From the NCBI RefSeq assembly GCF_013694105.1, contig NZ_JACEFG010000002.1:434001-498000 (forward strand): a stretch of DNA of 64,000 bases, given 5' to 3'. This DNA comes from Halobacillus locisalis. GTDB taxonomy: Bacteria; Bacillota; Bacilli; Bacillales; Halobacillaceae. The notes beneath the pieces are model-generated. The model was given only the letters and a program-made list of their open reading frames with translations. It had not been told where the DNA came from and searched no databases. This document shows positions 16,499 through 24,451 of the stretch, in pieces. A program made the position numbers and the translations under genes. Within the stretch, counting starts at the first letter, position 1; the number at the start of each line of letters is the position of its first letter.

Positions 16499-17143
16499 AT
16501 GAAGTCTATTTATCATCAAGCTTTGGGGAATGATTTTCACAAGTTGCACCCAGAGTTGCAGAAGAAGTATGGATTGACTAGCAAGCAAAATATAATGGCT
16601 TTAGGCCAAGGAAGAATGACGGAAATCCGCGGGATGAACCCTTTGCTTCGTCCATTTCTACAAGCAGGGACGTGGGATCATCTTGTATTTGCGGAGAGAG
16701 GGAAGGATGTTCCTTTCACCTTGGAGAACTATGCATATGTTGATGATTATGGCAATGAAACGGTAAGTTGGGTTCGTCGCTTCTTCTTCCCCTACGCGAT
16801 TCGTGGGTTTGATGCATCGATGCGTTACGATGAAGAGAAACAAACCATTGTCGATGACATCGGGAAATCCGGAGCTCTTCAAGTTTCGTTAGATCTACAT
16901 GTAACTGCGAGCGGTGGTTTGTATATGCAATCCAATGAAATGACCTATCAGAACAAGGTTCAACTGCCAGGACCGAAGACCGCTGTTTATGAACATTACG
17001 ATGAACAAGAAGAAGCTTTCAGAGTGCATGTCCATGTGGAACACCCCATTTTTGGTACGGTGCTTATGTATGAGGGAACGTTCTACACAGAGTTTTTACC
17101 GATGACTTATAACAATATACCAGAACGTGGCTTGTTGACTTAA
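16499..17143 (+). CDS. DUF4166 domain protein
   Basis: 214 residues covering a single DUF4166 domain (opening [20 protein letters not shown]; central [14 protein letters not shown]; terminal [13 protein letters not shown]). DUF4166 is also found at the C-terminus of YndJ-type proteins; no biochemical function is known. GAAGGAGG precedes the ATG at 16499. It ends 14 bp before kynA, so the two may be co-transcribed, although no functional link is established. Confidence 0.8.
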   Translation: MKSIYHQALGNDFHKLHPELQKKYGLTSKQNIMALGQGRMTEIRGMNPLLRPFLQAGTWDHLVFAERGKDVPFTLENYAYVDDYGNETVSWVRRFFFPYAIRGFDASMRYDEEKQTIVDDIGKSGALQVSLDLHVTASGGLYMQSNEMTYQNKVQLPGPKTAVYEHYDEQEEAFRVHVHVEHPIFGTVLMYEGTFYTEFLPMTYNNIPERGLLT

Positions 17144-17157
17144 AGGGAGGGAACATT

Positions 17158-17994
17158 GTGAGTAACTATGAGTCTAAAGACCATGAAAAGGTGCATACAG
17201 ATTTCAAGGAACGCATGACTTACGGTGAATATTTACAGCTTGGCGATTTGTTGTCAGCGCAGAATCGTTTATCCTCTCATCATGATGAAATGCTCTTCAT
17301 TATTATTCACCAAGTGAGTGAATTATGGATGAAATTGATCCTGCATGAGTTGAATGCAGCTATTGCAAGTATCCAAAAGGGCGATGTACAAGCGGCCTTC
17401 AAGATGTTGGCGCGTGTGTCGAACATTCAAACGCAAATCATACAGGCTTGGGATGTCCTCTCCACGTTGACGCCTGCTGAGTACATTGAATTCAGGGACT
17501 CGCTTGGACAAGCATCCGGTTTTCAGTCTTATCAATATCGGATGGTAGAGTTCGTCCTAGGTTACAAATCGCCGCATGTTTTGAAAATTTACGAGAAAGA
17601 TCCTCAGCTACATAAAGAATTGGAAGAAGCGTTCGAAGCACCAAGTATCTATGATGTGGCCATCGAGAAATTGGTGGAAGCAGGGTTCGATATCAATCCT
17701 GATCTTATTTCCAGAGACTATACCAAAACGTATCAAGCGGATCCGACGGTTGAAGCGGCTTGGGGCAAAGTGTATAAGAATGTGGATCGATATTGGGATT
17801 TATATCAACTGGCCGAAAAGCTTGTCGACATTGAAGATCACCTTCAACAGTGGCGTTTCCGTCATATGAAAACCGTTGAACGGATTATTGGGCACAAAAA
17901 GGGGACGGGTGGGTCTTCTGGTGTCGGATACTTGAAGAAAGTCCTCGATCACCGCTTCTTCCCCGAACTCTGGGACGTCCGTACTTCCCTGTAA
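17158..17994 (+). CDS. kynA: Tryptophan 2,3-dioxygenase
   Basis: 278 residues, full length for the bacterial enzyme. Family signatures: [30 protein letters not shown] (active-site region, about 41-61) and the heme-ligand region [14 protein letters not shown] near the C-terminus. It opens the indole ring of tryptophan to N-formylkynurenine, the first step of the kynurenine route. Start GTG behind GGGAGGG. Kynureninase is encoded 43 kb away (60723-62003); the formamidase that should act between them was not seen in this window. Confidence 0.96.
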   Translation: MSNYESKDHEKVHTDFKERMTYGEYLQLGDLLSAQNRLSSHHDEMLFIIIHQVSELWMKLILHELNAAIASIQKGDVQAAFKMLARVSNIQTQIIQAWDVLSTLTPAEYIEFRDSLGQASGFQSYQYRMVEFVLGYKSPHVLKIYEKDPQLHKELEEAFEAPSIYDVAIEKLVEAGFDINPDLISRDYTKTYQADPTVEAAWGKVYKNVDRYWDLYQLAEKLVDIEDHLQQWRFRHMKTVERIIGHKKGTGGSSGVGYLKKVLDHRFFPELWDVRTSL

Positions 17995-18008
17995 TACGTG
18001 AAGCGGTC

Positions 18009-18185
18009 AGGTCCTCCACTTTAGAAAGACTAGGGTGTGGTGGGGAATAACTCGCTTTCCTGCGGGGGAACCGTCGAGCCTCCTCGGTCGTTGACACTCC
18101 CTGTGGTGTCTCGCCTGAGTCCTTCTCCCGCGGGAGCCTCGTCATTCCCCACCAACCCCCTCCTAAATGTAGATAGTCGGACCAT
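18009..18185. repeat. GC-rich hairpin element, subfamily A (copy 1)
   Basis: Outer ends AGGTCCTCC and GTCGGACCAT; inner inverted ends GGTGGGGAAT (18039) and ATTCCCCACC (to 18153). The core carries the shared blocks GCGGGGGAACCG, GAGCCTCCTCG, GTCTCGCC and CCCGCGGGAG. It matches, inverted, the element at 47051-47225 including its flanks. Between this copy and the next (18186-18326) I see no gene. Confidence 0.85.
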
Positions 18186-18326
18186 TCCTGCATGAGAAGG
18201 TTGCAGTCATATTGGTAATGAAGAATGGCCTTCGAAAAAACATGTCCTCATCCCGCGAATAGGTGTAGTGGGTGTCCGATATACTTCTGTATTTGTCGGG
18301 TTTGCAAAGCGATGTTGGCCGGATCG

Positions 18327-18496
18327 AGGTCCGTTCATCCACTATAATGCTAGGGAGGGGAAAACAGGTAGACTCCTGCGGGAAAATGGAACAGGCTGAG
18401 ACCCCACAGAGCTTTAGCTCGAGGCGGCTCAGCGTTCCCTGCGGAAAGCGGACTGTTTTCCCTTCCCTCCCAAACTCTTATTTATAGAACGGACTT
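18327..18496. repeat. GC-rich hairpin element, subfamily B-like (unpaired outer ends)
   Basis: Outer ends AGGTCCGTTC and GAACGGACTT are inverted copies; inner ends GGGAGGGGAAAACAG (18353) and CTGTTTTCCC then TTCCCTCCC (to 18471). The core GAGACCCCACAGAGCTTTAG and GAGGCGGCTCAGCG closely matches the element at 60540-60708, but the outer stems differ. Another 130 bp without a gene follows, up to the deacetylase start. Confidence 0.85.
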
Positions 18497-18632
18497 GCCC
18501 CTCATTGTTGGATACCAAAATTGTTAGCGTAAAATTAGAAATATACTGAATATAACGAATCTATTAAATGAATATTACATTTATGTTACACTAGGTTGTA
18601 GATTGACGTACTACTAAAAAAGAGGTATGAAA

Positions 18633-19934
18633 ATGAGACAACCGATGATCTATATCGCAACATTCGCATTAGTTTTGTTGAGCGCTTGTTCATTTATTGC
18701 CAATGCAAATAATGATCCAAGTAAGGCGGAAGACAACCGTCCACTTACGTATAAAATCGATATGGCTACAGATATTTCCGAATATAAAGAATATCACATG
18801 ACCATACACTATCCTCAAACACCGAATAACCAAATCGACCAAACGATTATTGACTATACAAACCAGAAGAAAGCCGCTTTTAAACAAAAAAGTTATCAAG
18901 CTCTCCAAAATCAGGAAAACAATCAATCATACGAACTACATGTTGATTTTGAGATTTTGTATCAGGACCGTCACTTCTTCGTCGTCCGTTTTATAGAAAC
19001 GATGGATGTCGGGATGAGTGAGCCACTTGTGGAACAAACGATTATGAACTTCGAAAAAGAGGAAGGGAATCGATTAGAACCGCAAGAACTCTTCAAAGAA
19101 GAGGAGTACGACCTGGAAAAGCTTGTTGAAAATCGGGAAGAAGCTCCTTCAGTGGATGAAGTGAACGTTGCTTGGACAGCTGATGGGCTCGCGCTTTACT
19201 TGAAGCAACTGAAAAGTGGTCAAGAGCTAATTGAATTGAATCAGGATAAAGTGAAAGACATGTTGAAGGCTTCGTATGTAGAATTAATGCAGGCTAATCG
19301 CTCTATTGAACCTGAAGGAATTAAAAGCGAGGAGAACACTGCATCGTCAAGCGCTGGCCAGGCGACTTCAATGCCACTGAAAAAAGATTCTGGCAAACGC
19401 GTTGCCCTGACGTTCGATGATGGTCCACATCCGAAAGTGACGAAAAACATCCTGAACATTTTAGACGAACATGAGGTGCAGGCAAGCTTCTTCATGATTG
19501 GGAAGCGAGTCAGTTACTATCCGGATGTCGCACAAGACGTTGCGACAGCTGGTCATGAAATTGGGAATCACACGTGGAATCATCCACGATTGACCCGCCT
19601 GACATCAGAACAGATCGATGAGCAGATTGAGATGACGCAATCTGAAATTCAGCAAGCTGTCGGGTTTACACCGTCCCTGATCCGACTGCCATTCGGAGAG
19701 AGAACGACACACGGCTATAGACTACAGCCTGTCGGGTGGAATGTGACCTTCGAACATGGGCGAAGTAAGAGTGCCGCTGAGATTGCTGCTGAAATAGTGG
19801 CTAAAGTGGAGGATGAATCTGTGATCTTATTGAATGATATCCATCCATCCATGGTTGAAGTCGTAGATTTAGTTGTAAAAGAGCTATCTGATCAAGGGTA
19901 CGAGTTTGTTCCGGTTAGTCATATACAACAATAA
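18633..19934 (+). CDS. Polysaccharide deacetylase lipoprotein (NodB domain, carbohydrate esterase 4)
   Basis: About 433 residues. N-terminal lipoprotein signal with lipobox LLSAC; a middle domain (about 40-225) resembling the DUF4163/DUF3298-type extension seen in Bacillus deacetylases; then a NodB domain from about 250. It has TFDDGPH (metal Asp), NHTWNHP (metal His pair), RLPFGERTTHG and the closing LLNDIH. It should remove acetyl groups from peptidoglycan or a similar polymer outside the cell. AGAGGT is better spaced for the ATG at 18633 than for the one at 18627. Confidence 0.9.
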   Translation: MRQPMIYIATFALVLLSACSFIANANNDPSKAEDNRPLTYKIDMATDISEYKEYHMTIHYPQTPNNQIDQTIIDYTNQKKAAFKQKSYQALQNQENNQSYELHVDFEILYQDRHFFVVRFIETMDVGMSEPLVEQTIMNFEKEEGNRLEPQELFKEEEYDLEKLVENREEAPSVDEVNVAWTADGLALYLKQLKSGQELIELNQDKVKDMLKASYVELMQANRSIEPEGIKSEENTASSSAGQATSMPLKKDSGKRVALTFDDGPHPKVTKNILNILDEHEVQASFFMIGKRVSYYPDVAQDVATAGHEIGNHTWNHPRLTRLTSEQIDEQIEMTQSEIQQAVGFTPSLIRLPFGERTTHGYRLQPVGWNVTFEHGRSKSAAEIAAEIVAKVEDESVILLNDIHPSMVEVVDLVVKELSDQGYEFVPVSHIQQ

Positions 19935-19970
19935 TAAAGAAGCCTGTGAATTCATCACAGGCTTCTTTAT
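19935..19970. terminator. Bidirectional terminator
   Basis: A 14-bp stem AAAGAAGCCTGTGA/TCACAGGCTTCTTT between two convergent genes (deacetylase and metX). Confidence 0.9.
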
Positions 19971-20005
19971 ATGGTTACAATGTCGATATGCGTACCAGTC
20001 TACTA

Positions 20006-21058
20006 TTAATCTAGATTTTCCCTGATCCATTCCCCCCATTTTTCAAACTCTACTAAGAAACCGTCATGTCCGAAATCTGTCGAGACATGTTTGTGCCTGC
20101 CGTTCGGTACTTTTTCGCTGAAATGGCGCATGAAATCATCTGGATACAACAAGTCATGTTCAAAGCTCAGTGTATAAATGGGAGCTTTATATCGTGTGGC
20201 CGCTTCTTGCCATCCGTTACGGCCGCGTCCGATATCGTGGTTGTTCATCGCTTCTAATAAATATAAATAACTGTTGGCGTCAAAACGTTCCTTGATTTTC
20301 TCACCTTGATAATTCAAGTAGGATTGAACGTTGTATTGACTTTGCGTCTGTTGCCCCCGTTCGAATCTTTTATCGAAGAGTTTATGACTTCGATACGTAA
20401 CCATTCCGGCCATTCGCGCAATCTCAAAACCTCTCAACTCTTCATTCGAAGAATAGTTTCCTTCTTTATAATGCGGATCATCCATGATGGCACGGGCTCC
20501 TATATGGTTGAAAGCAATACCGTAATCGCTCAAATGTGGTGTGGAGGCTAAAATGAACAATCGGTCCATGAACTCAGGGTACAATAACCCCCATTCATAC
20601 ACCTGCATACCACCCAGAGAAGCGCCTGTGACAGCGTGAAGATGTGTGATGCCGAGTTCTTGCAGGGCTTTGTACTGGGAGCGGACCATATCTCGTATCG
20701 ATACCTTCGGAAAGTCGAGACGGTATGGTTCGTTCGTTTCGGGGTTGATGCTTATCGGTCCAGTAGACCCATGACAACCGCCAAGAACATTGAAGGTAAT
20801 GACTTGGTATTTTTCGGTGTCGAGCGGTGCGCCAGGCCCGACTAGACCTGCCCACCAACCGGGGCTATCTTTATCGCCAACGGCCCATTGATTTCCTGTC
20901 AGGGCATGACACACTACAACGACAGGAGCGTCCACTGGTCCAACGCGTTCATAAGCTAGTTCAACTCCATCGATGACCTGGTCAGATTCGAAATGGAAAG
21001 AGCCGATCTCCACGGTTTTTGTGAGAGGCTCCGAGCTTATCGGGTTTTTCAATGACAT
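20006..21058 (-). CDS. metX: Homoserine O-acetyltransferase
   Basis: 350 residues, alpha/beta hydrolase fold. The nucleophile elbow GASLGGMQ puts the catalytic Ser near 150; Asp and His lie in the C-terminal segments LYPDDF and FGHDGF. HALTGNQWAVG and GPGAPLDTEKY are typical of MetX. It activates homoserine for methionine synthesis. The SAM riboswitch immediately upstream confirms the pathway. AAGGAGG precedes the ATG. Confidence 0.95.
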   Translation of the reverse strand: MSLKNPISSEPLTKTVEIGSFHFESDQVIDGVELAYERVGPVDAPVVVVCHALTGNQWAVGDKDSPGWWAGLVGPGAPLDTEKYQVITFNVLGGCHGSTGPISINPETNEPYRLDFPKVSIRDMVRSQYKALQELGITHLHAVTGASLGGMQVYEWGLLYPEFMDRLFILASTPHLSDYGIAFNHIGARAIMDDPHYKEGNYSSNEELRGFEIARMAGMVTYRSHKLFDKRFERGQQTQSQYNVQSYLNYQGEKIKERFDANSYLYLLEAMNNHDIGRGRNGWQEAATRYKAPIYTLSFEHDLLYPDDFMRHFSEKVPNGRHKHVSTDFGHDGFLVEFEKWGEWIRENLD

Positions 21059-21088
21059 GAGCTTCCTCCTTATTCATAATCGAGCAAA

Positions 21089-21248
21089 TAAAAAAACCTC
21101 TTCTGGATAAGAAGAGGTTTGGATAGACGGATTCCTCCCCTTATCTTCCAGATCAATTCGACCTGTAGGAATTAGCACCTTTTCAAGTTATCCTTGAAGG
21201 TTGCCGGGCGTCGTCGGGCCTAGTCCCTCTGCCACTCTCGATAAGAGT
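21089..21248 (-). promoter_or_regulatory. SAM-I (S-box) riboswitch with terminator, upstream of metX
   Basis: Read on the minus strand, the aptamer starts CTCTTATCGAGAG (21247-21235). The conserved blocks are GGCAGAGGGACTAGGCCC, then CCCGGCAACC, AAGGTGCTAATTCC and the closing GATAAG region. The expression platform is a strong hairpin (AAACCTCTTC/GAAGAGGTTT, about 21094-21120) with a T-run. High S-adenosylmethionine should stop transcription before metX. Confidence 0.96.
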
Positions 21249-21382
21249 ATTTCAAATATTCAGTTCATTAAGTTGATGAAAATTATAAATGGAGAACGGA
21301 TGAATGTCAACTGACTTCGTAGGTTTGAAGGGAATGGTTGATGGGAATAACCCCATTAAGTACTTAAAAGGAGTGTTGAAGA

Positions 21383-21580
21383 ATGAAGGAATATAGTGTA
21401 GTACCAAATAAAGACGCAACAGGATGGTTTGTTAAAATCGAAGACGTCGCGCCAACGGACGAATTTGATGAGCGTGACAAGGCTGTTGAGAAAGCGACAG
21501 AAATAGCCGAGCAAAATAAACCGAGCCGTGTCTTGATCATGGATAAAAACCATGAGGTAGAATCAGAACGTAAATTCTAA
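21383..21580 (+). CDS. DUF2188 small protein
   Basis: 65 residues matching the DUF2188 pattern: an N-terminal strand YSVVPNKDATGWFVKIE, then the helix DKAVEKATEIAEQNKPSRVLIMDKNHEVE. Function unknown; these are small acidic cytoplasmic proteins common in Bacilli. AAAGGAGTG precedes the ATG and a terminator follows. Confidence 0.82.
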   Translation: MKEYSVVPNKDATGWFVKIEDVAPTDEFDERDKAVEKATEIAEQNKPSRVLIMDKNHEVESERKF

Positions 21581-21588
21581 TCATCTTT

Positions 21589-21615
21589 AAAACTCCCATT
21601 TCGGGAGTTTTTTTA
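21589..21615 (+). terminator. Rho-independent terminator
   Basis: AAAACTCCC (21589-21597) pairs with GGGAGTTTT, followed by seven T. Confidence 0.9.
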
Positions 21616-21702
21616 TTTGGTTTGATGGATGCGTTCAGCTAGAAAAATGTCCTCGAACTCGGTACGATAGAGAAAAAGTCATCATAAAGGGTGAGGATAG
21701 AG

Positions 21703-22908
21703 ATGAAACAGTATGACGTCATCATCGTCGGGGCACGTGTGTCAGGCTCGAGTTTGGCTATACTTCTAGGACAACAGGGAAAAAGCATTTTACTTATTGA
21801 TAAAGCTGCGTTTCCAAGCGACACATTGTCGACGCACCACATGTCTCATGTTAATTATTTGGAGCGACTTGGAGTACTTGAGGAAGTAGAGGCAACAGGG
21901 TTGCGTAAGATTGAACGGATGCGCACTCATATCGGTGAAAGTTTTGTAGAAGGACCGAGATCTGCTTATACGATCATACCGAAGCGTGATCATTTAGATC
22001 ATGTACTGTTGGAAAAAGCTAAGAAGGAACCTACAGTAGAAGTGTGGGAGCAAACATCGGTAAGAGAGCTTTTATGGGAGAACGATCGCGTCACTGGAGT
22101 TGTGACTGAGAACCGTTCTGGTCACGCGTCGAAAGTAGAAGGCGAATGGGTGGTTGGTGCGGATGGAAAGCATTCGAACATAGCCCATTGGGTGGGGGCT
22201 GAAGAATATCAATCTCACAAACCGCTCCGTCCTGTTCTCTATGGATATTATGAAGGTATCAATCCATTACCAAAACCGACGACGGAGATATTTCTTCATG
22301 AAGGGCGAATCGGCTTTCTTTTTCCGATGGAAGAAGGGAGAGACTGCCTTGGTCTCGAGATCCATCCTGAGGAGTTCAAGTCCATGATGAAACACCCAGA
22401 GGAACGTTTCGAGGCGATGTATAAAGAACTTTACGGAATGGATGAACGAATGGCGGGTGCAATCCGAATAGGGAAGATAGTCGGAACACCGGGAATGCCG
22501 AATCATTTCAGACAAGCATATGGGCGTGGCTGGGCGCTTATTGGAGACGCTGGTCATAGTAAAGACCCGAGCACGGGGCTTGGAATCAATGATGCCTTCA
22601 TGCAATCGTTTCTTTTAGCGGAAGCTTTGGAGCAGGAGGATGTGGAATCGGCACTCAAGACTTTTCAACAAAAACGTGATGAACAACTGTTGCCCGGCTT
22701 TCAATTGACGATCGACTATATAAGGTCGCTACGCAAATGGACGACGAATGAAGTGGCACTATTTCAAGCGATGGCTGCAAATCCCATGGTATGGAACAAG
22801 CTTGTACCAAATCTAGCGGACCATTTGAAAGAAGAGTCTAAGGACATCCCTTTGCTTCATGGTTCTGTACAGATGGAAGCGGAGTCGTTCGGATACAAAC
22901 CACAGTAA
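21703..22908 (+). CDS. FAD-dependent monooxygenase/oxidoreductase (geranylgeranyl-reductase-like)
   Basis: 401 residues. An N-terminal FAD-binding Rossmann motif (VIIVGARVSGSSLAILLG, about 6-23) and a second FAD contact GWALIGDAGHSKDPSTGLGIN (about 274-294) place it in the PHBH/geranylgeranyl-reductase group of flavoproteins. The first motif reads GARVSGS, with Arg-Val where many family members have Gly-Gly. The substrate is unknown. The ATG at 21703 is better spaced from GGGTGAGG than the GTG at 21691. Confidence 0.82.
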   Translation: MKQYDVIIVGARVSGSSLAILLGQQGKSILLIDKAAFPSDTLSTHHMSHVNYLERLGVLEEVEATGLRKIERMRTHIGESFVEGPRSAYTIIPKRDHLDHVLLEKAKKEPTVEVWEQTSVRELLWENDRVTGVVTENRSGHASKVEGEWVVGADGKHSNIAHWVGAEEYQSHKPLRPVLYGYYEGINPLPKPTTEIFLHEGRIGFLFPMEEGRDCLGLEIHPEEFKSMMKHPEERFEAMYKELYGMDERMAGAIRIGKIVGTPGMPNHFRQAYGRGWALIGDAGHSKDPSTGLGINDAFMQSFLLAEALEQEDVESALKTFQQKRDEQLLPGFQLTIDYIRSLRKWTTNEVALFQAMAANPMVWNKLVPNLADHLKEESKDIPLLHGSVQMEAESFGYKPQ

Positions 22909-22962
22909 AAAGAAGGAAAGTACGAAGGTGATATCGAAACAAGGATATTGAGGTGATGAACG

Positions 22963-23418
22963 ATGGACTGGACAAAAGAGAGCGCTTATGAGAAGCTGCA
23001 AGACATTTATACCGACCGTGTGATGCAAGATGAGAAACGCCGAGTTTTTCAACAGGTGTACCGTCACTTGCATGAGCACTTAGGAGATCTGGCCATTCAA
23101 TCAGGGTTGAAAGAAGAAGCTGAAAAGCAATTGCAATTCTTTAAAGAGTACACGTTTATGCCTGGTGATAATTTATTCCAATCGATGCGTTATGTTTTCT
23201 TTCTTGCTCGTGGAGAACGGAAAGGGGATCATAATGAAACGCAAGAACACTTGAACCGGATTTACAAGGCGCTGTATCAACCGGCTGGTTTGAAGAACCC
23301 TTATATCCCTGATTCGTTCTGGGAAACGCCGCTGGGAGTGGCTTGTCTCGTAGCGGAAGAAGGAGTAGAGTCTGTGTATCCAATACTAGACGAAATCATG
23401 GAAACCGAAACCGTTTAG
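22963..23418 (+). CDS. Uncharacterised helical protein
   Basis: 151 residues, mostly charged amphipathic helices, with no signal peptide, membrane segment or cysteine pair. I do not recognise a family. It lies 54 bp after the FAD enzyme in the same direction and before a shared palindromic terminator, so the two probably form an operon. GAGGTGAT upstream supports the ATG. Confidence 0.7.
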   Translation: MDWTKESAYEKLQDIYTDRVMQDEKRRVFQQVYRHLHEHLGDLAIQSGLKEEAEKQLQFFKEYTFMPGDNLFQSMRYVFFLARGERKGDHNETQEHLNRIYKALYQPAGLKNPYIPDSFWETPLGVACLVAEEGVESVYPILDEIMETETV

Positions 23419-23426
23419 AATAGCAG

Positions 23427-23478
23427 AGGGGAAGGTCCCGCAGGTTCAAATTTGAACCTGCGGGACCTTCCCCTTTTA
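23427..23478. terminator. Perfect 48-bp palindrome with no loop, between convergent genes
   Basis: 23427-23450 is an exact reverse complement of 23451-23474, so the centre (TTCAAA|TTTGAA) has no unpaired bases. TTTT follows on the plus strand and AGAATAG on the other side. It is placed to end both the plus-strand gene and the convergent TetR gene. It may also act as a protein-binding or recombination site. Confidence 0.85.
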
Positions 23479-23484
23479 TCAGAC

Positions 23485-24330
23485 TTATAATTGATAATAC
23501 GTACGGATTTGGCCGGCGATCCCTTGATAAGCAGCGTCTTCTTCTAAATTGGACAGCATTCCTTTAATGATGGCAGCACGTGGCTCCCTTTTTTGGATTT
23601 CATCTAGAAGCACCGTCAACGTAACTTGTAGATCTCCCGTCGACTTTTCTTTAAAGGCTACAATGGTCTGGATCATTTCGTCCAACTCTTGCTTATAGAA
23701 GTCTTCAGGGATGACCTTATTCATAAATTCTTCTGTTATGACTGGTTGGTCACCACTTTGTTTGAATCCCGCAACAATATAGTCAGTTCTTCGTAGGATG
23801 GCCTGAGAAATTTCATCGTAATCCAACTTCGCTCCTTCAATGATGATCAAATCGATAAACCCTTTAAAAATCCCATGTATGATTAAGCTGACTTCCCATA
23901 CCGCGGCATCGATTTCTTTTCCATACATTGATAATAACTGCCTTTTGTAGAACAAATAGGTATTAAATCGCATCTTCGTTAAAAAGTCGTCAATATGGTC
24001 ATTGAACGGAATAGCTTGCTCCCTGATTTGCATAATAATAAACTCACGATGATCGGCAATCTCCTCGAATGTAATACGCAGTTGCTCTTTGAATTTGGTT
24101 CGAGGATCTAAATCTTCCGACTGGACGTCGTCGATTTTACGCTGGATTTGATGATAGAAGTGATTGAATAATTCCAGCAACAATGCGTCTTTGGATTTGA
24201 AATGTAAGTAGAAGGCACCTTTAGATATGCCGCATTCGTTGGCAATCTCCTGAACTGACGTGGAGCTGAACCCCTTCTTGGCAAACAATTTGATTGATTC
24301 TTCTATAATGTGAATGGATTTCTCGTCCAT
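23485..24330 (-). CDS. TetR-family repressor of the adjacent RND pump (YerO-like)
   Basis: 281 residues. The N-terminal TetR helix-turn-helix (about 5-55: SIKLFAKKGFSSTSVQEIA, then ISKGAFYLHFKSKDALL) is followed by a ligand-binding domain that is long for the family (about 230 residues). It is divergent from the SwrC-type gene with two TetR operators between, the same arrangement as yerO-swrC in B. subtilis. It should repress the pump, and probably itself, until a ligand binds. AAAGGAG precedes the ATG. Confidence 0.9.
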   Translation of the reverse strand: MDEKSIHIIEESIKLFAKKGFSSTSVQEIANECGISKGAFYLHFKSKDALLLELFNHFYHQIQRKIDDVQSEDLDPRTKFKEQLRITFEEIADHREFIIMQIREQAIPFNDHIDDFLTKMRFNTYLFYKRQLLSMYGKEIDAAVWEVSLIIHGIFKGFIDLIIIEGAKLDYDEISQAILRRTDYIVAGFKQSGDQPVITEEFMNKVIPEDFYKQELDEMIQTIVAFKEKSTGDLQVTLTVLLDEIQKREPRAAIIKGMLSNLEEDAAYQGIAGQIRTYYQL

Positions 24331-24386
24331 AATGTGAACTCCTTTTATATATAATACCTTTTCATTATAACATTATTCTTGACTTA

Positions 24387-24400
24387 TGACTGTTCGGTCA
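24387..24400. promoter_or_regulatory. TetR-type operator 1
   Basis: TGACTGTTCGGTCA, a near-palindrome (TGAC...GTCA) of the kind bound by TetR repressors. It lies between a likely -35 (TTGACT, 24380-24385) and -10 (TAACAT, 24402-24407) of the pump promoter, so binding would block initiation. Confidence 0.8.
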
Positions 24401-24419
24401 TTAACATTGTAATTGATTA

Positions 24420-24433
24420 TGACTATACGGTCA
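24420..24433. promoter_or_regulatory. TetR-type operator 2
   Basis: TGACTATACGGTCA, matching operator 1 in 12 of 14 positions and exactly 33 bp downstream, so about three helical turns away and on the same DNA face. It lies in the pump's 5' leader. Confidence 0.8.
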
Positions 24434-24451
24434 ATGAAGGGGAGACACATA

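Noticed and set aside
23427-23478. tRNA-like T-arm
   Set aside because: GGTTCAAAT on both strands resembles a T-loop, but no acceptor, D or anticodon arms are present.
24413-24451. Upstream start for SwrC
   Set aside because: It would place coding sequence over operator 2 and has no ribosome site; GTG 24452 has GGGGAG.
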